From Stutzerimonas stutzeri (GTDB lineage Bacteria > Pseudomonadota > Gammaproteobacteria > Pseudomonadales > Pseudomonadaceae): a stretch of 64,000 bases of DNA. Of this stretch, positions 17,766-26,630 are shown piece after piece. Each line of letters starts with the position of its first letter. Position 1 is the first letter of the stretch. Below the pieces are notes generated by a model. That model was given only the letters and a program-made list of their open reading frames with translations, was not told the DNA's origin and did no database searches. The stretch lies in NCBI RefSeq assembly GCF_024448955.1, contig NZ_JAMOIH010000010.1, positions 62,001 through 126,000 of the forward strand. The letters run 5' to 3'. Both the position numbers and the translations under genes were made by a program.

Positions 17766-19334
17766 TCATGCAACTTTCTTGCAGGTGTCCTTGCGATTGG
17801 GCATCTGTTTGCACTTCTCGCCGAGTGTTCGCAGTGTGCTTTCATCCTGCTTCAGCTTGTTGGCCAACATCTTTTCGACAATGAACAATTCCTCCGAGCC
17901 CAGGTGCCGCTCGGCCTGTTCGATGGCGGCGAGCGCAGCGGTCGGGTTGCCGTTGCTCAAATGGTAGTTCACCAGCAGTTCGTACACGCCGGGGCCCGCC
18001 AACGACCAGTCGCCGATGGCTTTCAGGTGAGTCAATGCCTGACGCTTCTCACCTGCAGCCATGTGCACGTTGAACAGACTGCGGCGGATGCCAGGCTGGC
18101 TTGCAACAGGTGACTTGAGCGCGCGCTGGGCCAGTATCCGGGCGTCCTTGAGGTTTTTGCTGCTCAGCGCTTCGTTCGCTCCGTAGGCGTTTCTATAGGC
18201 ATCCATGGAGGCCTTGACCGTCGGATTGTCGCGCACGCTGCGCCAACTTCGTTTATTGACCCTGTTGTAACGCGCCTCATCGTATTCGCGCTGCAGATAC
18301 TGTCGCAGGTCGGTATCGCGGCGCTGCACGGACATGTGTGAGCGCGTCAGGTGCTGACCGACAGCGCTGACGGTGGTAGTCAGCCCTTGATTGACGAAGA
18401 CGTTGATCTCCTGGGCGACGCCGTTGAGGTCGAATCGCTGCAGCGATTCCTGCATGGCGCCTTTGCGTGCCTGAATGAAACTGGCAAGGATCGGTTCCTG
18501 CTTGCCTTGGAAGTCATCGAGCCGCTGCAGGCTATGGCTTGCGGCTCGGGGGGCGTAGTTGGCTTTGACGAGCAGGTCGGTGCCGAGCAGATCGGCCTGG
18601 TCTTCCTGGACTCGACCCCACGCCGTGTTCCATACATTGTCGGAGAAGGTATTGGCCAGTGCGGTGTAAAGCACCGTATCGCCAATCATCTTCTGGGTGC
18701 CTTGAGGATCCTTGCTCAGCAACTTGAACTGGGAGGCGCCTCGGTCCACCCGAGCATCCGCGACCACCGCGGCGATGACTGCGGTGCTGGCCAGAGTGGT
18801 CAGGAGTTCGCGCTGCTGATCGAAGGCCAGCCGCCGGTCATGATGGCGTAGCAGCACATGACTCATTTCGTGAGCCAGCATCGATGCGATTTCGTCCTCG
18901 CTTTCCACGCCTTCGAGCATGCCGAGCGGTACGAACAGATTGCCGTAAGGATCGGCCGATGGTCCGAAAGCATAACTGTCGACGACCTTCACCTGCAGGT
19001 CAGGCAGCTCGCCTGGCCAGCCTTTGCCAAGCTTGTCGACGATACCTTGCAGGTAGCTCTGCAAGACTGGAATCACGACAAGGTTCTGCTGGCGGATTTC
19101 GGTGGCCGGCAGGTTACGTCCGTCGTAGCTGAGGCGTAGATTCTGCCTGTGCTGCGGATCGAGCTTGAAGTGACTGTGCACCTCCTGTTGCGCCAGATAC
19201 TTTCCTTGAAAACCGTCATGGGTGCTTCGGCCGGCAAGGTTGATCAGGGCATCCGGCGCACCTTTGAGTGTCGTGCAGCCGCTCAGAGCGGCTATCAGCG
19301 AGACGAATATCAGTGTCGTGGGTTTTAGTGGCAT
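17766..19334 (-). CDS. M48-family metalloprotease lipoprotein (BepA/LoiP-like) with C-terminal helical repeats
   Basis: A 522-residue lipoprotein. The signal peptide ends in the lipobox LSGC, with Cys20 as the lipidation site. The zinc motif HEMSH is at 155-159 (MLAHEMSHVLLRHHDRR), and a third ligand is likely in EDQADLLGTDLL. The C-terminal ~150 residues look like TPR-type helices (LSNGNPTAALAAIEQAERHL). BepA-like proteases of this design monitor outer-membrane protein assembly. Here the gene is the last of a tight operon, 4 bp after a small secreted protein and following a CHASE2 sensor gene, which is an unusual setting. It is longer than typical BepA. The start was set at the lipoprotein signal. 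Confidence 0.85.
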   Translation of the reverse strand: MPLKPTTLIFVSLIAALSGCTTLKGAPDALINLAGRSTHDGFQGKYLAQQEVHSHFKLDPQHRQNLRLSYDGRNLPATEIRQQNLVVIPVLQSYLQGIVDKLGKGWPGELPDLQVKVVDSYAFGPSADPYGNLFVPLGMLEGVESEDEIASMLAHEMSHVLLRHHDRRLAFDQQRELLTTLASTAVIAAVVADARVDRGASQFKLLSKDPQGTQKMIGDTVLYTALANTFSDNVWNTAWGRVQEDQADLLGTDLLVKANYAPRAASHSLQRLDDFQGKQEPILASFIQARKGAMQESLQRFDLNGVAQEINVFVNQGLTTTVSAVGQHLTRSHMSVQRRDTDLRQYLQREYDEARYNRVNKRSWRSVRDNPTVKASMDAYRNAYGANEALSSKNLKDARILAQRALKSPVASQPGIRRSLFNVHMAAGEKRQALTHLKAIGDWSLAGPGVYELLVNYHLSNGNPTAALAAIEQAERHLGSEELFIVEKMLANKLKQDESTLRTLGEKCKQMPNRKDTCKKVA

Positions 19335-19338
19335 GACG

Positions 19339-19704
19339 TCAGTTCCTTGCGCAACCGGCGCCGTATCCAATCGTGGACAGGTTGGTGGCGCCTTCAGCCT
19401 TGGCTCTTGGCAGGGATGCGCAGGGCATTGGAACGGTTTTGCCTTCGCTCAGACGCACGTCGACGCCGTCGAGCCATACCGGTCGGCCACCAATTTCGAC
19501 CTGTACCAGCTCCATGTCCTCGTTCCACTGCTGTGCGGCAAGCGGGGTCGGGGGCAGCTCGGCGCGCGGAACCCTTTGTAGAAGTCGGCCAGTTTCGTCG
19601 AGCAGCGCGATCGGGTCGCTGGTGTACTCCTCCACGGTCAGGCCGGCTGCATGGGAAACGCTGCTGAACAGCAATACGCAGAGCAAGGTGAGAGGTTTAC
19701 GCAT
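19339..19704 (-). CDS. Small secreted protein of the CHASE2-M48 operon, unknown function
   Basis: A 121-residue protein with a signal peptide (LTLLCVLLFSSVSHA, cleaved before AGLTV). The mature part has two Cys residues (PMPCASL, GAGCARN) that could form a disulfide. A short region (VEYT..., VWLDGVDVRLSEGKTVPMPC) resembles SH3-like or redox-adapter sequences, but no family can be named with confidence. It starts 8 bp inside the end of the CHASE2 gene and ends 4 bp before the M48 lipoprotein gene. The three are therefore one transcription and translation unit and likely act together in the periplasm. Confidence 0.75.
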   Translation of the reverse strand: MRKPLTLLCVLLFSSVSHAAGLTVEEYTSDPIALLDETGRLLQRVPRAELPPTPLAAQQWNEDMELVQVEIGGRPVWLDGVDVRLSEGKTVPMPCASLPRAKAEGATNLSTIGYGAGCARN

Positions 19705-20992
19705 GGTGACTCCTTTCGCTTGAAGTGGATCCGGAATGGCCGTCACACCCTTCCTTTGGTAGCAGCAGGCCTATCAGCAGTAACAGGCCCAAAATGTTCA
19801 CGGGTGTGATTCGCAATGCGTAGAGCACACAGCTGAGCAGAACCAGTACGGCGATTGCGCCAATGGGAACTGCTTTGCGCAGACAGGGGCGGGACTGGTT
19901 CTGGCGTGCCTGGGCAGCCAGCAGCAAGACCACGAACGCCACTTCGAACAGGTCGAGAATGTCCATTTCGGTGCCGAACAATCCAGGTGGTGCGGTGAAA
20001 TAGTGCATGCCGTATTGGATAAGGTTATCCAGTGCCATGGCGTGAGCGTAGACACCCGGCAGTTGGCCGTGGACGGGGGAGCTGGTGAGATCTTCGGCCG
20101 AAGCGATGGCGGCCCCCACCAGCACCAGGCGATCAGCCAGTAGGTCCCTTAGGAGGGCGCGCTCCTCTGGCACGTTCGTAGCCAGAGCACTTGCAGGAAT
20201 GGTCAGGTGATAGGGGCAACGCGTCTCGCTGGGACCGGTGAAACGCCAAAACACGGCTTGTAAGATTCGCTTTCCGGCCTCCGCCCAGGCGCTATGTTCG
20301 GTTGGGCATTGGCTGGTATCGCTGACGTGGCGCTGTGCGTAGGCCTGACCTCGGCCCCACTGCAGAGCCATGGCTGGGGCTGCCGCGGCCAGCTCAGCCG
20401 TTGCCGGTAGCGACTGGCAGCGGTGCTGCTGGCAATAGGTCCGGTACAGTGCGGTAGCGGCAGTGTCCATCCAGCCGTCCGCAGTTTCGGCCGCCAGCGG
20501 GTAGTCGTTGTGAAAACCACTCCAGCTCACCAATGCTGGCTGGCTGACCGAGACGAACCGTGGCAGCGTGTTGGATATGGAAACACCGGAGTTTGCCAGG
20601 TACAGCGGTATGGAGGCCGCGCTATAGCGTTCGAAGACGTTGGCGAGCAGCTGGCTGCTGTCGTTGCTGCGACCCACTGCGTGGTCATAGCTGTACATCA
20701 GATCCACCATCACGGCCGCTGGTCGATAAGCCAGCAACTGGCGGAACAGTTTGCTCTGTTCGGCGTACGGAAGCGGCCAGTGGCTGCTGCGTTGGTGTAG
20801 GTAATCGTCATCGATGATGACTACCGCGATCTGCTGCTGAGGGCCATCGTCATAGACATTGGCCAGTAGCTGATTCAGTAGGCGGGCGGAGGCTTCGTCG
20901 GTTGCGGTAGTGAGGCCAAATGGGTCCAGAGCGATGGCGAGCAATGCGCCGATGCTGGCTATCCTGGAAAAATGACGCATAAGCCCTGGCAC
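19697..20992 (-). CDS. CHASE2-domain membrane sensor protein without output domain
   Basis: A 431-residue protein with a short N-terminal membrane anchor (about residues 9-24). It is followed by a large extracytoplasmic CHASE2 domain, with IAVVIIDDDYLHQRSSHWPLPY, AVMVDLMYS and LVLVGAAIASAEDLTSSPVHGQLPGVYAHAMALDNLIQ as the recognisable blocks, and two or three C-terminal membrane helices (about 345-362 and 380-418). CHASE2 domains normally sense unknown extracellular cues and are fused to cyclases, kinases or diguanylate cyclases. No such domain is present here, and the protein ends about 10 residues after the last helix. A second ATG is four codons in. It heads the operon with the secreted protein and the M48 lipoprotein. 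Confidence 0.85.
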   Translation of the reverse strand: MPGLMRHFSRIASIGALLAIALDPFGLTTATDEASARLLNQLLANVYDDGPQQQIAVVIIDDDYLHQRSSHWPLPYAEQSKLFRQLLAYRPAAVMVDLMYSYDHAVGRSNDSSQLLANVFERYSAASIPLYLANSGVSISNTLPRFVSVSQPALVSWSGFHNDYPLAAETADGWMDTAATALYRTYCQQHRCQSLPATAELAAAAPAMALQWGRGQAYAQRHVSDTSQCPTEHSAWAEAGKRILQAVFWRFTGPSETRCPYHLTIPASALATNVPEERALLRDLLADRLVLVGAAIASAEDLTSSPVHGQLPGVYAHAMALDNLIQYGMHYFTAPPGLFGTEMDILDLFEVAFVVLLLAAQARQNQSRPCLRKAVPIGAIAVLVLLSCVLYALRITPVNILGLLLLIGLLLPKEGCDGHSGSTSSERSHHA

Positions 20993-21081
20993 TCAACTCG
21001 TCCCTGATGATTGCAATCTGATATCACGCATGTTCGGTGACGAAGGACAACAAAGTCAACGCCGGTTGCTTGTTTCGCGCG

Positions 21082-21849
21082 TCAGCCACGCACCCAGCGC
21101 ATCCTCGCCCAGCCGCTCAATGCGTCCACGGCCAGTACCATCAGCAGCATTGCCAGAATGACCGTCGACGCCTGAGCTTGCTGGAACAGGCTGAGGCTCA
21201 TGTAAAGCATCTGCCCCAGGCCGCCGGCGCCGACGAAGCCGAGCACGCTGGCCATGCGGATGTTGTTCTCCCAGCGATACAGACTGTAGGCCATCAGTTG
21301 TGGCCATAGGACGGGCAGGGTGCCGTAGCAGAAGGCGCTGATGCGATCGCTTCCTGAAAGTCGCAACGCCTCGGCTGGGGCGCTTGGGGTGTTTTCCAGG
21401 GCTTCGGCAAACAGCCGCCCAAGCACGCCGGCCGTGTGCAGCGCCAGCGCCAAGGTGCCAGCGTTTGGCCCCAGACCTGCCGCCAGCACCATCAGTGCAG
21501 CCCATACAAGCTCGGGAATGGCCCGCAATGCGTTGAGCAACAGCCTGGCGAGTCCCTTGCCGAGCCATCCAAAACGCCCGGATGCCGGCAAGGCCAACGC
21601 CAAACCGAGCATTGCGGCCAGCAGCGTGCCGATCGCCGACATCGCCAGGGTTTCCATCGCGGCATAGCCCGTCGCGCGCAGGTGGGCAGGTGATAAATCC
21701 GGATCGAGGAAGCCCGACGCATACTCGGCCATCTGTCCCAGCCCGTCGCGGCTGAACAGTGCACTGGCTTCGAGCTGCAGAAAGACGAACGAGCCGATCA
21801 CCGCTGCGATCAGCAACAGCGGCAAGGCATAGCGTGACAGTGCCTTCAC
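21082..21849 (-). CDS. PhnE-like ABC transporter permease (second of two)
   Basis: A 255-residue permease starting at GTG 21849. The start shares a GTGA overlap with the stop of the preceding permease and has CGGAGG upstream. It has about six membrane spans and the PhnE-type C-terminal loop EALRLSGSDRISAFCYGTLP followed by [26 protein letters not shown] downstream gene for phosphonate breakdown is absent. With the other permease, PhnC-like ATPase and PhnD-like binding protein it forms a complete oxyanion/phosphonate-type importer. Confidence 0.88.
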   Translation of the reverse strand: MKALSRYALPLLLIAAVIGSFVFLQLEASALFSRDGLGQMAEYASGFLDPDLSPAHLRATGYAAMETLAMSAIGTLLAAMLGLALALPASGRFGWLGKGLARLLLNALRAIPELVWAALMVLAAGLGPNAGTLALALHTAGVLGRLFAEALENTPSAPAEALRLSGSDRISAFCYGTLPVLWPQLMAYSLYRWENNIRMASVLGFVGAGGLGQMLYMSLSLFQQAQASTVILAMLLMVLAVDALSGWARMRWVRG

Positions 21850-22679
21850 ACGAACCTCCGGCGCAGCAACTGGCTGATCAGGTCCGCCATCAGCACCAGC
21901 GCCAGGAAGGTCAACAGCATGCTCGCGACTTCGCCTCCAGCGAACATGCGCATCGATAAGTCCAGCTGCTGGCCCAGCCCGCCAGCGCCGACGAAGCCCA
22001 TTACCACCGAAGCGCGAATCGCGCATTCCCAGCGGTAAACGGTGTACGAGAGCATTTCACCCGCCGCCTGTGGCAGCACGCCGTAGGCAAATGCCTGCAA
22101 TCGCGAACCTCCAGCACCGAGCAACGCGCGCGTCGGCAGCGGATCGACGGATTCGAAGATTTCCGCATAAACCTTGCCGAGCATGCCGGCATAGGTGATG
22201 GCAATGGCTAGTACGCCGGCAGTCGGGCCGAGCCCCACCGCACGGACGAACAGCAGTGCCCAGACGATCTCTGGCACGCTGCGCAGCACGATCAGTAGAC
22301 CACGCACCGGCCAGCGCAATGACTGCGCCCACCAGTGCGGGCGCCCGCCGCGGCTGATGGCCGAGATCGATAAGGCACGCGTGGCCAGGATGCCGCAAGG
22401 CAGCGCCACGACCAGCGCCAAGGTCATGCCGGCAGTTGCGATGGCGAGCGTTTCCCACGTGGCGCGCCACAGCAGGAGCAGAAAGTCCTCGTCGTGCGCC
22501 GGCGGCCAAAAGCCGGAAAGGAATACCGCCATGGTGTCGGCGTTGCTGCCGTCGAACAGCACGCCGAGGTCCAGCTCGCTCAGCGACAGGCCTGGCCATA
22601 GCAAGGCCAGTGTCAGCAAGGTGACCAGCAGACGCGGCCCGGCGGCCGGGTCGCGTTGTGCGATTGCAGGGTTCAGCAT
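21846..22679 (-). CDS. PhnE-like ABC transporter permease (first of two)
   Basis: A 277-residue inner-membrane permease with a [21 protein letters not shown] block, the loop [22 protein letters not shown] and the conserved [25 protein letters not shown] motif of PhnE/PtxC permeases. It overlaps the ATPase gene by 7 bp and the second permease by 4 bp. Two different PhnE-type permeases suggest a heterodimeric channel. Confidence 0.88.
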   Translation of the reverse strand: MLNPAIAQRDPAAGPRLLVTLLTLALLWPGLSLSELDLGVLFDGSNADTMAVFLSGFWPPAHDEDFLLLLWRATWETLAIATAGMTLALVVALPCGILATRALSISAISRGGRPHWWAQSLRWPVRGLLIVLRSVPEIVWALLFVRAVGLGPTAGVLAIAITYAGMLGKVYAEIFESVDPLPTRALLGAGGSRLQAFAYGVLPQAAGEMLSYTVYRWECAIRASVVMGFVGAGGLGQQLDLSMRMFAGGEVASMLLTFLALVLMADLISQLLRRRFV

Positions 22680-23533
22680 CGGGGGACGTGCAACGGCTGG
22701 CCGGGCAAGGGCAGAGGCTTTTGTTCATTGCCCAGCTGCTCGTTGGCGTAGAGCGCTTCGAGCTCGGATGGCGTCACGTCCGTCGAGGCTTTGTCGAACA
22801 GGATGCGTCCGGCGCGCACGCCGATAACGCGCGGGAAGTGCTCAAGCGCCAGCTCTACCGCGTGCAAGCTGGCGACCAAAGTCGCCTGGCGGCGCGTGGC
22901 TTCGCGGTTGAGCACATTCAGTGAGTACGCTGCGAGCACCGGGTCCATCGCCGAGACGGGCTCGTCGGCGAGGATCAGCGTCGGGCTCTGATACAACGCA
23001 CGGGCAATGCCAACGCGCTGTAGCTGGCCGCCGGAGAGTTGATCGCAGCGCTCGTAGAGTTTGTCGGCCAGATCCAGTTGAGCCAATGCCTGTGCCGCGC
23101 CTTCCTTGTCCAGCGGATAGAGCAGACTGAGCAGGCTGCGGCCCAGCGACCATTGCCCGAGGCGACCGGCCAGCACCGAGGTGATGACTCGCTGGCGCGG
23201 CGGCAATGGTGGCGCCTGATGAATCAGTCCGATCCGGGCGCGGAGCGTCTGGCGGGCGCCGGCCGACAGCGACCAGGGCTGACATCCGAGCAACTCCAGC
23301 CGGCCAGTACTTGGCGGTAGATGAGTCGCGAGCAGACGCAGCAGCGTTGTCTTGCCCGCACCGGAAGGTCCGATGAGGGCAATCCGCTCGCCTTTGACGA
23401 TCTGCAGGTCGAGATCATGCAGCGCGACATGGCCGTTGGCGTGGCGATAGCTCACGCCTGATAGCGTCAGGACAGGTTCGGCGCTGCTCGTGCATGCCGC
23501 CGGCAGCGCCGAACTCGATGTTGAATAGCTCAT
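22673..23533 (-). CDS. PhnC-like ABC transporter ATP-binding protein
   Basis: A 286-residue ATPase with Walker [22 protein letters not shown]-loop [14 protein letters not shown], signature [17 protein letters not shown] and Walker [14 protein letters not shown]. The IHQ.../[17 protein letters not shown] arrangement is typical of PhnC. The start at 23533 was chosen over an upstream ATG because the protein then begins like homologues. It lies between the binding protein and the permeases and would power the importer. Confidence 0.9.
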   Translation of the reverse strand: MSYSTSSSALPAACTSSAEPVLTLSGVSYRHANGHVALHDLDLQIVKGERIALIGPSGAGKTTLLRLLATHLPPSTGRLELLGCQPWSLSAGARQTLRARIGLIHQAPPLPPRQRVITSVLAGRLGQWSLGRSLLSLLYPLDKEGAAQALAQLDLADKLYERCDQLSGGQLQRVGIARALYQSPTLILADEPVSAMDPVLAAYSLNVLNREATRRQATLVASLHAVELALEHFPRVIGVRAGRILFDKASTDVTPSELEALYANEQLGNEQKPLPLPGQPLHVPRC

Positions 23534-23597
23534 CTCGACCTGCCTGCTTGCCGCTCTCCAAATGCCCACCGGGCCGTTGCAGAACGGCCGGCAAGGC

Positions 23598-24449
23598 TCA
23601 CTTCAACAGGCCAGCGGCGCGCGCGGCTTCCTCGATGCCCTTGTAGTTTTCCGGGCGGGTCTCGATGAAGCGGCTGGCAGCCTGCAGGTCGAGAATTTTC
23701 TTGTGCTCCGGATTTGCCGGATCGAGTTCGAGGAACGCGGTCTTGATCTTCTCGACCAGCGTTGGATCGAGGTTGCCGCGCACCGTCCAGTTGTAGTCGT
23801 AGTAGGGCGGCGTCGTCGAGATCACGCGGACCTTGTTGGTATCGACTTTCCCGGCGGCGACCAGTTTGTCCCAGACCGAGGCGTTGAGCACACCGGCATC
23901 GGCTTTGCCCGCCTCGACCCAGGCGGCTGTGGCATCGTGCGCGCCGGAGTAGGCGATGCGCTTGAAGAACTGCTCGGGATCGATACCGTCCTTGATCATG
24001 AAATAGCGCGGCATCAGGCTGCCGGACGTCGAAGACACGGAGCCGAAGGCGAACGTCTTGCCCTGCAGATCCTGCAAGGTTTTCACCTCGGGATCGGCAG
24101 TGATGAATTTGCTGGTGAATTTCTCGTCCTGCTCGCGCTGTACCAGCGGGATCGCGTCGCCAGTCTTCAGGCGGGTCTGGACGAAAGTGAAGCCGCCGAG
24201 CCAGGCCAAGTCGAGGCGGTCGGCTGCCAGCGATTCGACCACGGCGGCGTAATCGGATACGGGGGTGAACTTCACCGGCATGCCCAGCTGTTCCTCGAGG
24301 TACTGGCCCAGCGGCTCGAATTTGCGGATCAGCTCGGTTGGCGCTTCATCGGGAATCGCCGATACACGAAGGGTCTCGGCGGCATGGGCGGTGGCAAAAG
24401 ACAGGGAAATGGCAAGGCCGGCGACGGCTGCCAGGGAGCGCTTTAGCAT
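23598..24449 (-). CDS. PhnD-like periplasmic binding protein (putative selenate/phosphonate-type ABC transporter)
   Basis: A 283-residue secreted protein. The signal peptide [20 protein letters not shown] runs to [20 protein letters not shown]. The body has the PhnD signature pieces [32 protein letters not shown] and [19 protein letters not shown]. Similar Pseudomonas proteins are commonly labelled putative selenate-binding proteins, but ligand specificity is unproven. The start with GGAGAA upstream was chosen over an ATG six codons earlier. It heads the four-gene importer operon. Confidence 0.85.
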   Translation of the reverse strand: MLKRSLAAVAGLAISLSFATAHAAETLRVSAIPDEAPTELIRKFEPLGQYLEEQLGMPVKFTPVSDYAAVVESLAADRLDLAWLGGFTFVQTRLKTGDAIPLVQREQDEKFTSKFITADPEVKTLQDLQGKTFAFGSVSSTSGSLMPRYFMIKDGIDPEQFFKRIAYSGAHDATAAWVEAGKADAGVLNASVWDKLVAAGKVDTNKVRVISTTPPYYDYNWTVRGNLDPTLVEKIKTAFLELDPANPEHKKILDLQAASRFIETRPENYKGIEEAARAAGLLK

Positions 24450-24755
24450 TGTGGTTCTCCGGTTCAATAGCGGAAAAAGCGCGCGGATTATAGAGCTAGA
24501 CCGGTGCGACGGGGCAAGTGGCTGGGTGGCGGCAGGTTTGGCGGCCCGTTAGGGGCCGTTTCTGCTTCGTACACGGCCGCGTCGGAGCCAGATCCCGTTT
24601 CAGGCTTGTTCAGTAAGCGAATTAGTTGGAATCACTCAAGTCCGTAGGGCCGAATTCATTCGGCAGCAGATTGTGAAAGCAGGTCTCGGAAATTTTGTGA
24701 TTCAGTTCGCCGTTGTTCTAGAATCCGCGCCCTTCTTGGGTGATGGCCTATTGCT
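24450..24755. other. Intergenic region with divergent promoters and a single REP
   Basis: This 306-bp gap separates the leftward binding-protein gene from the rightward hypothetical gene. It holds one REP-like palindrome (GTAGGGCCGAATTCATTCGG at 24643) and a short GGCCC/GGGCC hairpin near 24542-24558. No gene was recognised. Confidence 0.55.
24642..24664. repeat. Single REP element, family GTAGGGCCGAAT
   Basis: The sequence reads CGTAGGGCCGAATTCATTCG plus GCA, with the GCCGAAT...ATTCGGC palindrome. It is a solitary copy of the family that forms doublets at 43313-43545. Confidence 0.7.
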
Positions 24756-25073
24756 ATGGAACAGCAGCGAGACAAACGTACGCTTCACTCTCTTCGCAAA
24801 CACATCGACGAATTGCTGGCAGCTGGCGCGACGATTATCGCGCGCGATCCGGTGACGCTGGTCAGCGACGGCCAGACGCTCAAGGTCAAGCACGGCATGC
24901 TCATCGGACATTCCGGTTTGCTCGATCTGGTCGAGCCGCTCACCGATCACCAGTGGCCGGATGCCTTGCGGCAGATGGCGATCGATCTGTGCATACAACA
25001 GCTGGACGAAGCGATCCGTGCATTGGAGAACAAGCCCGTCATGATGGCGTCGGAATCGGCGAACGACGGCTAG
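24756..25073 (+). CDS. Conserved hypothetical protein, unknown function
   Basis: A 105-residue soluble protein, largely helical at both ends (LHSLRKHIDELLA; ALRQMAIDLCIQQLDEAIRALE) with a short strand-rich middle (VTLVSDGQTLKVKHGML). There is no signal peptide or membrane segment. The start has only a weak ribosome site. It lies 99 bp upstream of the M4 protease gene in the same direction and may or may not share its transcript. No family was recognised. Confidence 0.6.
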   Translation: MEQQRDKRTLHSLRKHIDELLAAGATIIARDPVTLVSDGQTLKVKHGMLIGHSGLLDLVEPLTDHQWPDALRQMAIDLCIQQLDEAIRALENKPVMMASESANDG

Positions 25074-25172
25074 ACTCAAGAAAATGTCCAGGCGAGGAAA
25101 CGCAGCGGACGGGACCTGATCAGATATGCACGGATGCAGCCTGCGTTCGTGTCGTATTGAAGGGGGTTTTGC

Positions 25173-26228
25173 ATGTTCGCTCGGAACTCGCACCACGGCT
25201 TCATTCCGCCCTATATCCTCAAGCGCATCATCGATAACGGCTCGCAGCACCAGCGCGACCGGGCGCTGGGGACGCTGGCCCACGTGCGCAACCTGTTGCC
25301 CAATCCGGGGCCGCCCAATCGCCAGCCGATGGCCAGCGTATTGCCCGAGCGTGGCCGGCCAGGCGAGCCGCGGCGCAGCGTTCACGATGCCCAGCAGCAG
25401 ATGGTGCTGCCAGGTGTGCTGGCGCGAATCGAAGGCCAGCCGCCGGTCGCCGATGCGGCGGTGGACGAAGCCTACGATGCGCTCGGCACGACCCATGAAT
25501 TTTTCTGGCAGGTGTTTGGCCGGGACTCGATCGACAATCACGGCTTTCCGCTGATCGGCACGGTGCACTACGGCGTGGATTACGAGAACGCCTTCTGGAA
25601 CGGCGCGCAGATGGTGTTCGGTGATGGCGACGGCGAAATCTTAAACCGCTTCACGCTCTCCTTGGATGTCGTGGCCCATGAGCTGGCCCATGGCGTGACT
25701 GAAAGCGAGGCGGGGCTGGTGTACTTCAACCAGTCGGGGGCGCTGAACGAATCGGTTTCGGACGTATTCGGCGTGCTGGTGCGGCAGTTCAGCCTGAAGC
25801 AGACGGCGGACCAGGCCGACTGGCTGATCGGTGCCGAGCTGCTGACCGATAACGTGCAGGGCGATGCGCTGCGCTCGATGGCCAATCCCGGCAGCGCCTA
25901 TGACGATCCTTTGCTGGGCAAGGACCCGCAGCCCGGGCACATGCGCGATTTCATCGACACCCGCGACGACAACGGCGGAGTGCATCTGAACTCCGGCATC
26001 CCCAACCGCGCGTTTTATCTGGCCGCGACCGCCCTGGGTGGCTACGCCTGGGAAAAGGCCGGACGCATTTGGTACGACACGTTGTGTGATCGCCGCCTGG
26101 CTAACGACGCGGATTTTTCCGCATTTGCCCGGTTGGCCGTGGACAACGCTATCGCCCGCTTCGGCGCGGGCAGCGATGAAGAGCGCGCCGTCGCGCAGGC
26201 CTGGGCAGATGTGGGCGTGAACCCATGA
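25173..26228 (+). CDS. Protealysin-like M4 metalloprotease
   Basis: A 351-residue thermolysin-family zinc protease. The zinc motif HELAH is at 169-173, the third ligand Glu193 is in GALNESVSDVFG, and the transition-state His271 is in GGVHLNSGIPNRAF. There is no signal peptide. Instead the N-terminus has a short (~50-residue) propeptide with IPPYILKRI, like the PPL-type propeptide of protealysin. That makes it a short M4 enzyme of the protealysin/grimelysin group, able to clip bacterial and host proteins such as actin in Serratia. A clear AAGGGGG site precedes the ATG. The next gene, starting 14 bp after the stop, is a likely emfourin-type inhibitor. Confidence 0.9.
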   Translation: MFARNSHHGFIPPYILKRIIDNGSQHQRDRALGTLAHVRNLLPNPGPPNRQPMASVLPERGRPGEPRRSVHDAQQQMVLPGVLARIEGQPPVADAAVDEAYDALGTTHEFFWQVFGRDSIDNHGFPLIGTVHYGVDYENAFWNGAQMVFGDGDGEILNRFTLSLDVVAHELAHGVTESEAGLVYFNQSGALNESVSDVFGVLVRQFSLKQTADQADWLIGAELLTDNVQGDALRSMANPGSAYDDPLLGKDPQPGHMRDFIDTRDDNGGVHLNSGIPNRAFYLAATALGGYAWEKAGRIWYDTLCDRRLANDADFSAFARLAVDNAIARFGAGSDEERAVAQAWADVGVNP

Positions 26229-26242
26229 TCGAGGAGACTTGC

Positions 26243-26566
26243 ATGAAACAGTTACCGGCCTTGGATTCGGACGCGACCATTCGCCTGTCGCGGCAAGGCG
26301 GCTTTGCCGCGATACAGGCGCTCAGCCGTCCGCGAGAAATCGATTTCGCCAGTTGTAACGAACGACAGCGCCAACAAATTTGCTCGGTACTTGAAGGCTG
26401 CCTGCCGTTGGCAACTTCTCCCAGCGGGCAAGGCGACCGCCGCTATTACCAGATCGAATTGCGCTTTCGGCAACAGGAACGCGACGATGAAATGGTGCTC
26501 CAGGTGCCAGAGGAGCAAGCGCCCGGCGAGCTGGTGCGGCTCTGGGATAAGGGTGAGGTGCTATGA
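26243..26566 (+). CDS. Emfourin-like protein inhibitor of the M4 protease
   Basis: A 107-residue soluble protein beginning after a GAGGAG site; a possible earlier ATG at 26225 overlaps the protease stop. Emfourin is the intracellular protein inhibitor encoded directly downstream of protealysin in Serratia. This protein has the same position, size, lack of signal peptide and general pattern (I-R-L-S-R-Q-G-G-F at the start, RYYQIELRF then LVRLW near the end). The assignment rests on gene order and these short patterns. It would hold the protease inactive in the cytoplasm. Confidence 0.75.
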   Translation: MKQLPALDSDATIRLSRQGGFAAIQALSRPREIDFASCNERQRQQICSVLEGCLPLATSPSGQGDRRYYQIELRFRQQERDDEMVLQVPEEQAPGELVRLWDKGEVL

Positions 26567-26630
26567 GCGCGACTTGGTCGCACGGGCCGCTGCAGCGCTA
26601 GAATCTCACTCTTTATCGAGGAGCCCTCTC

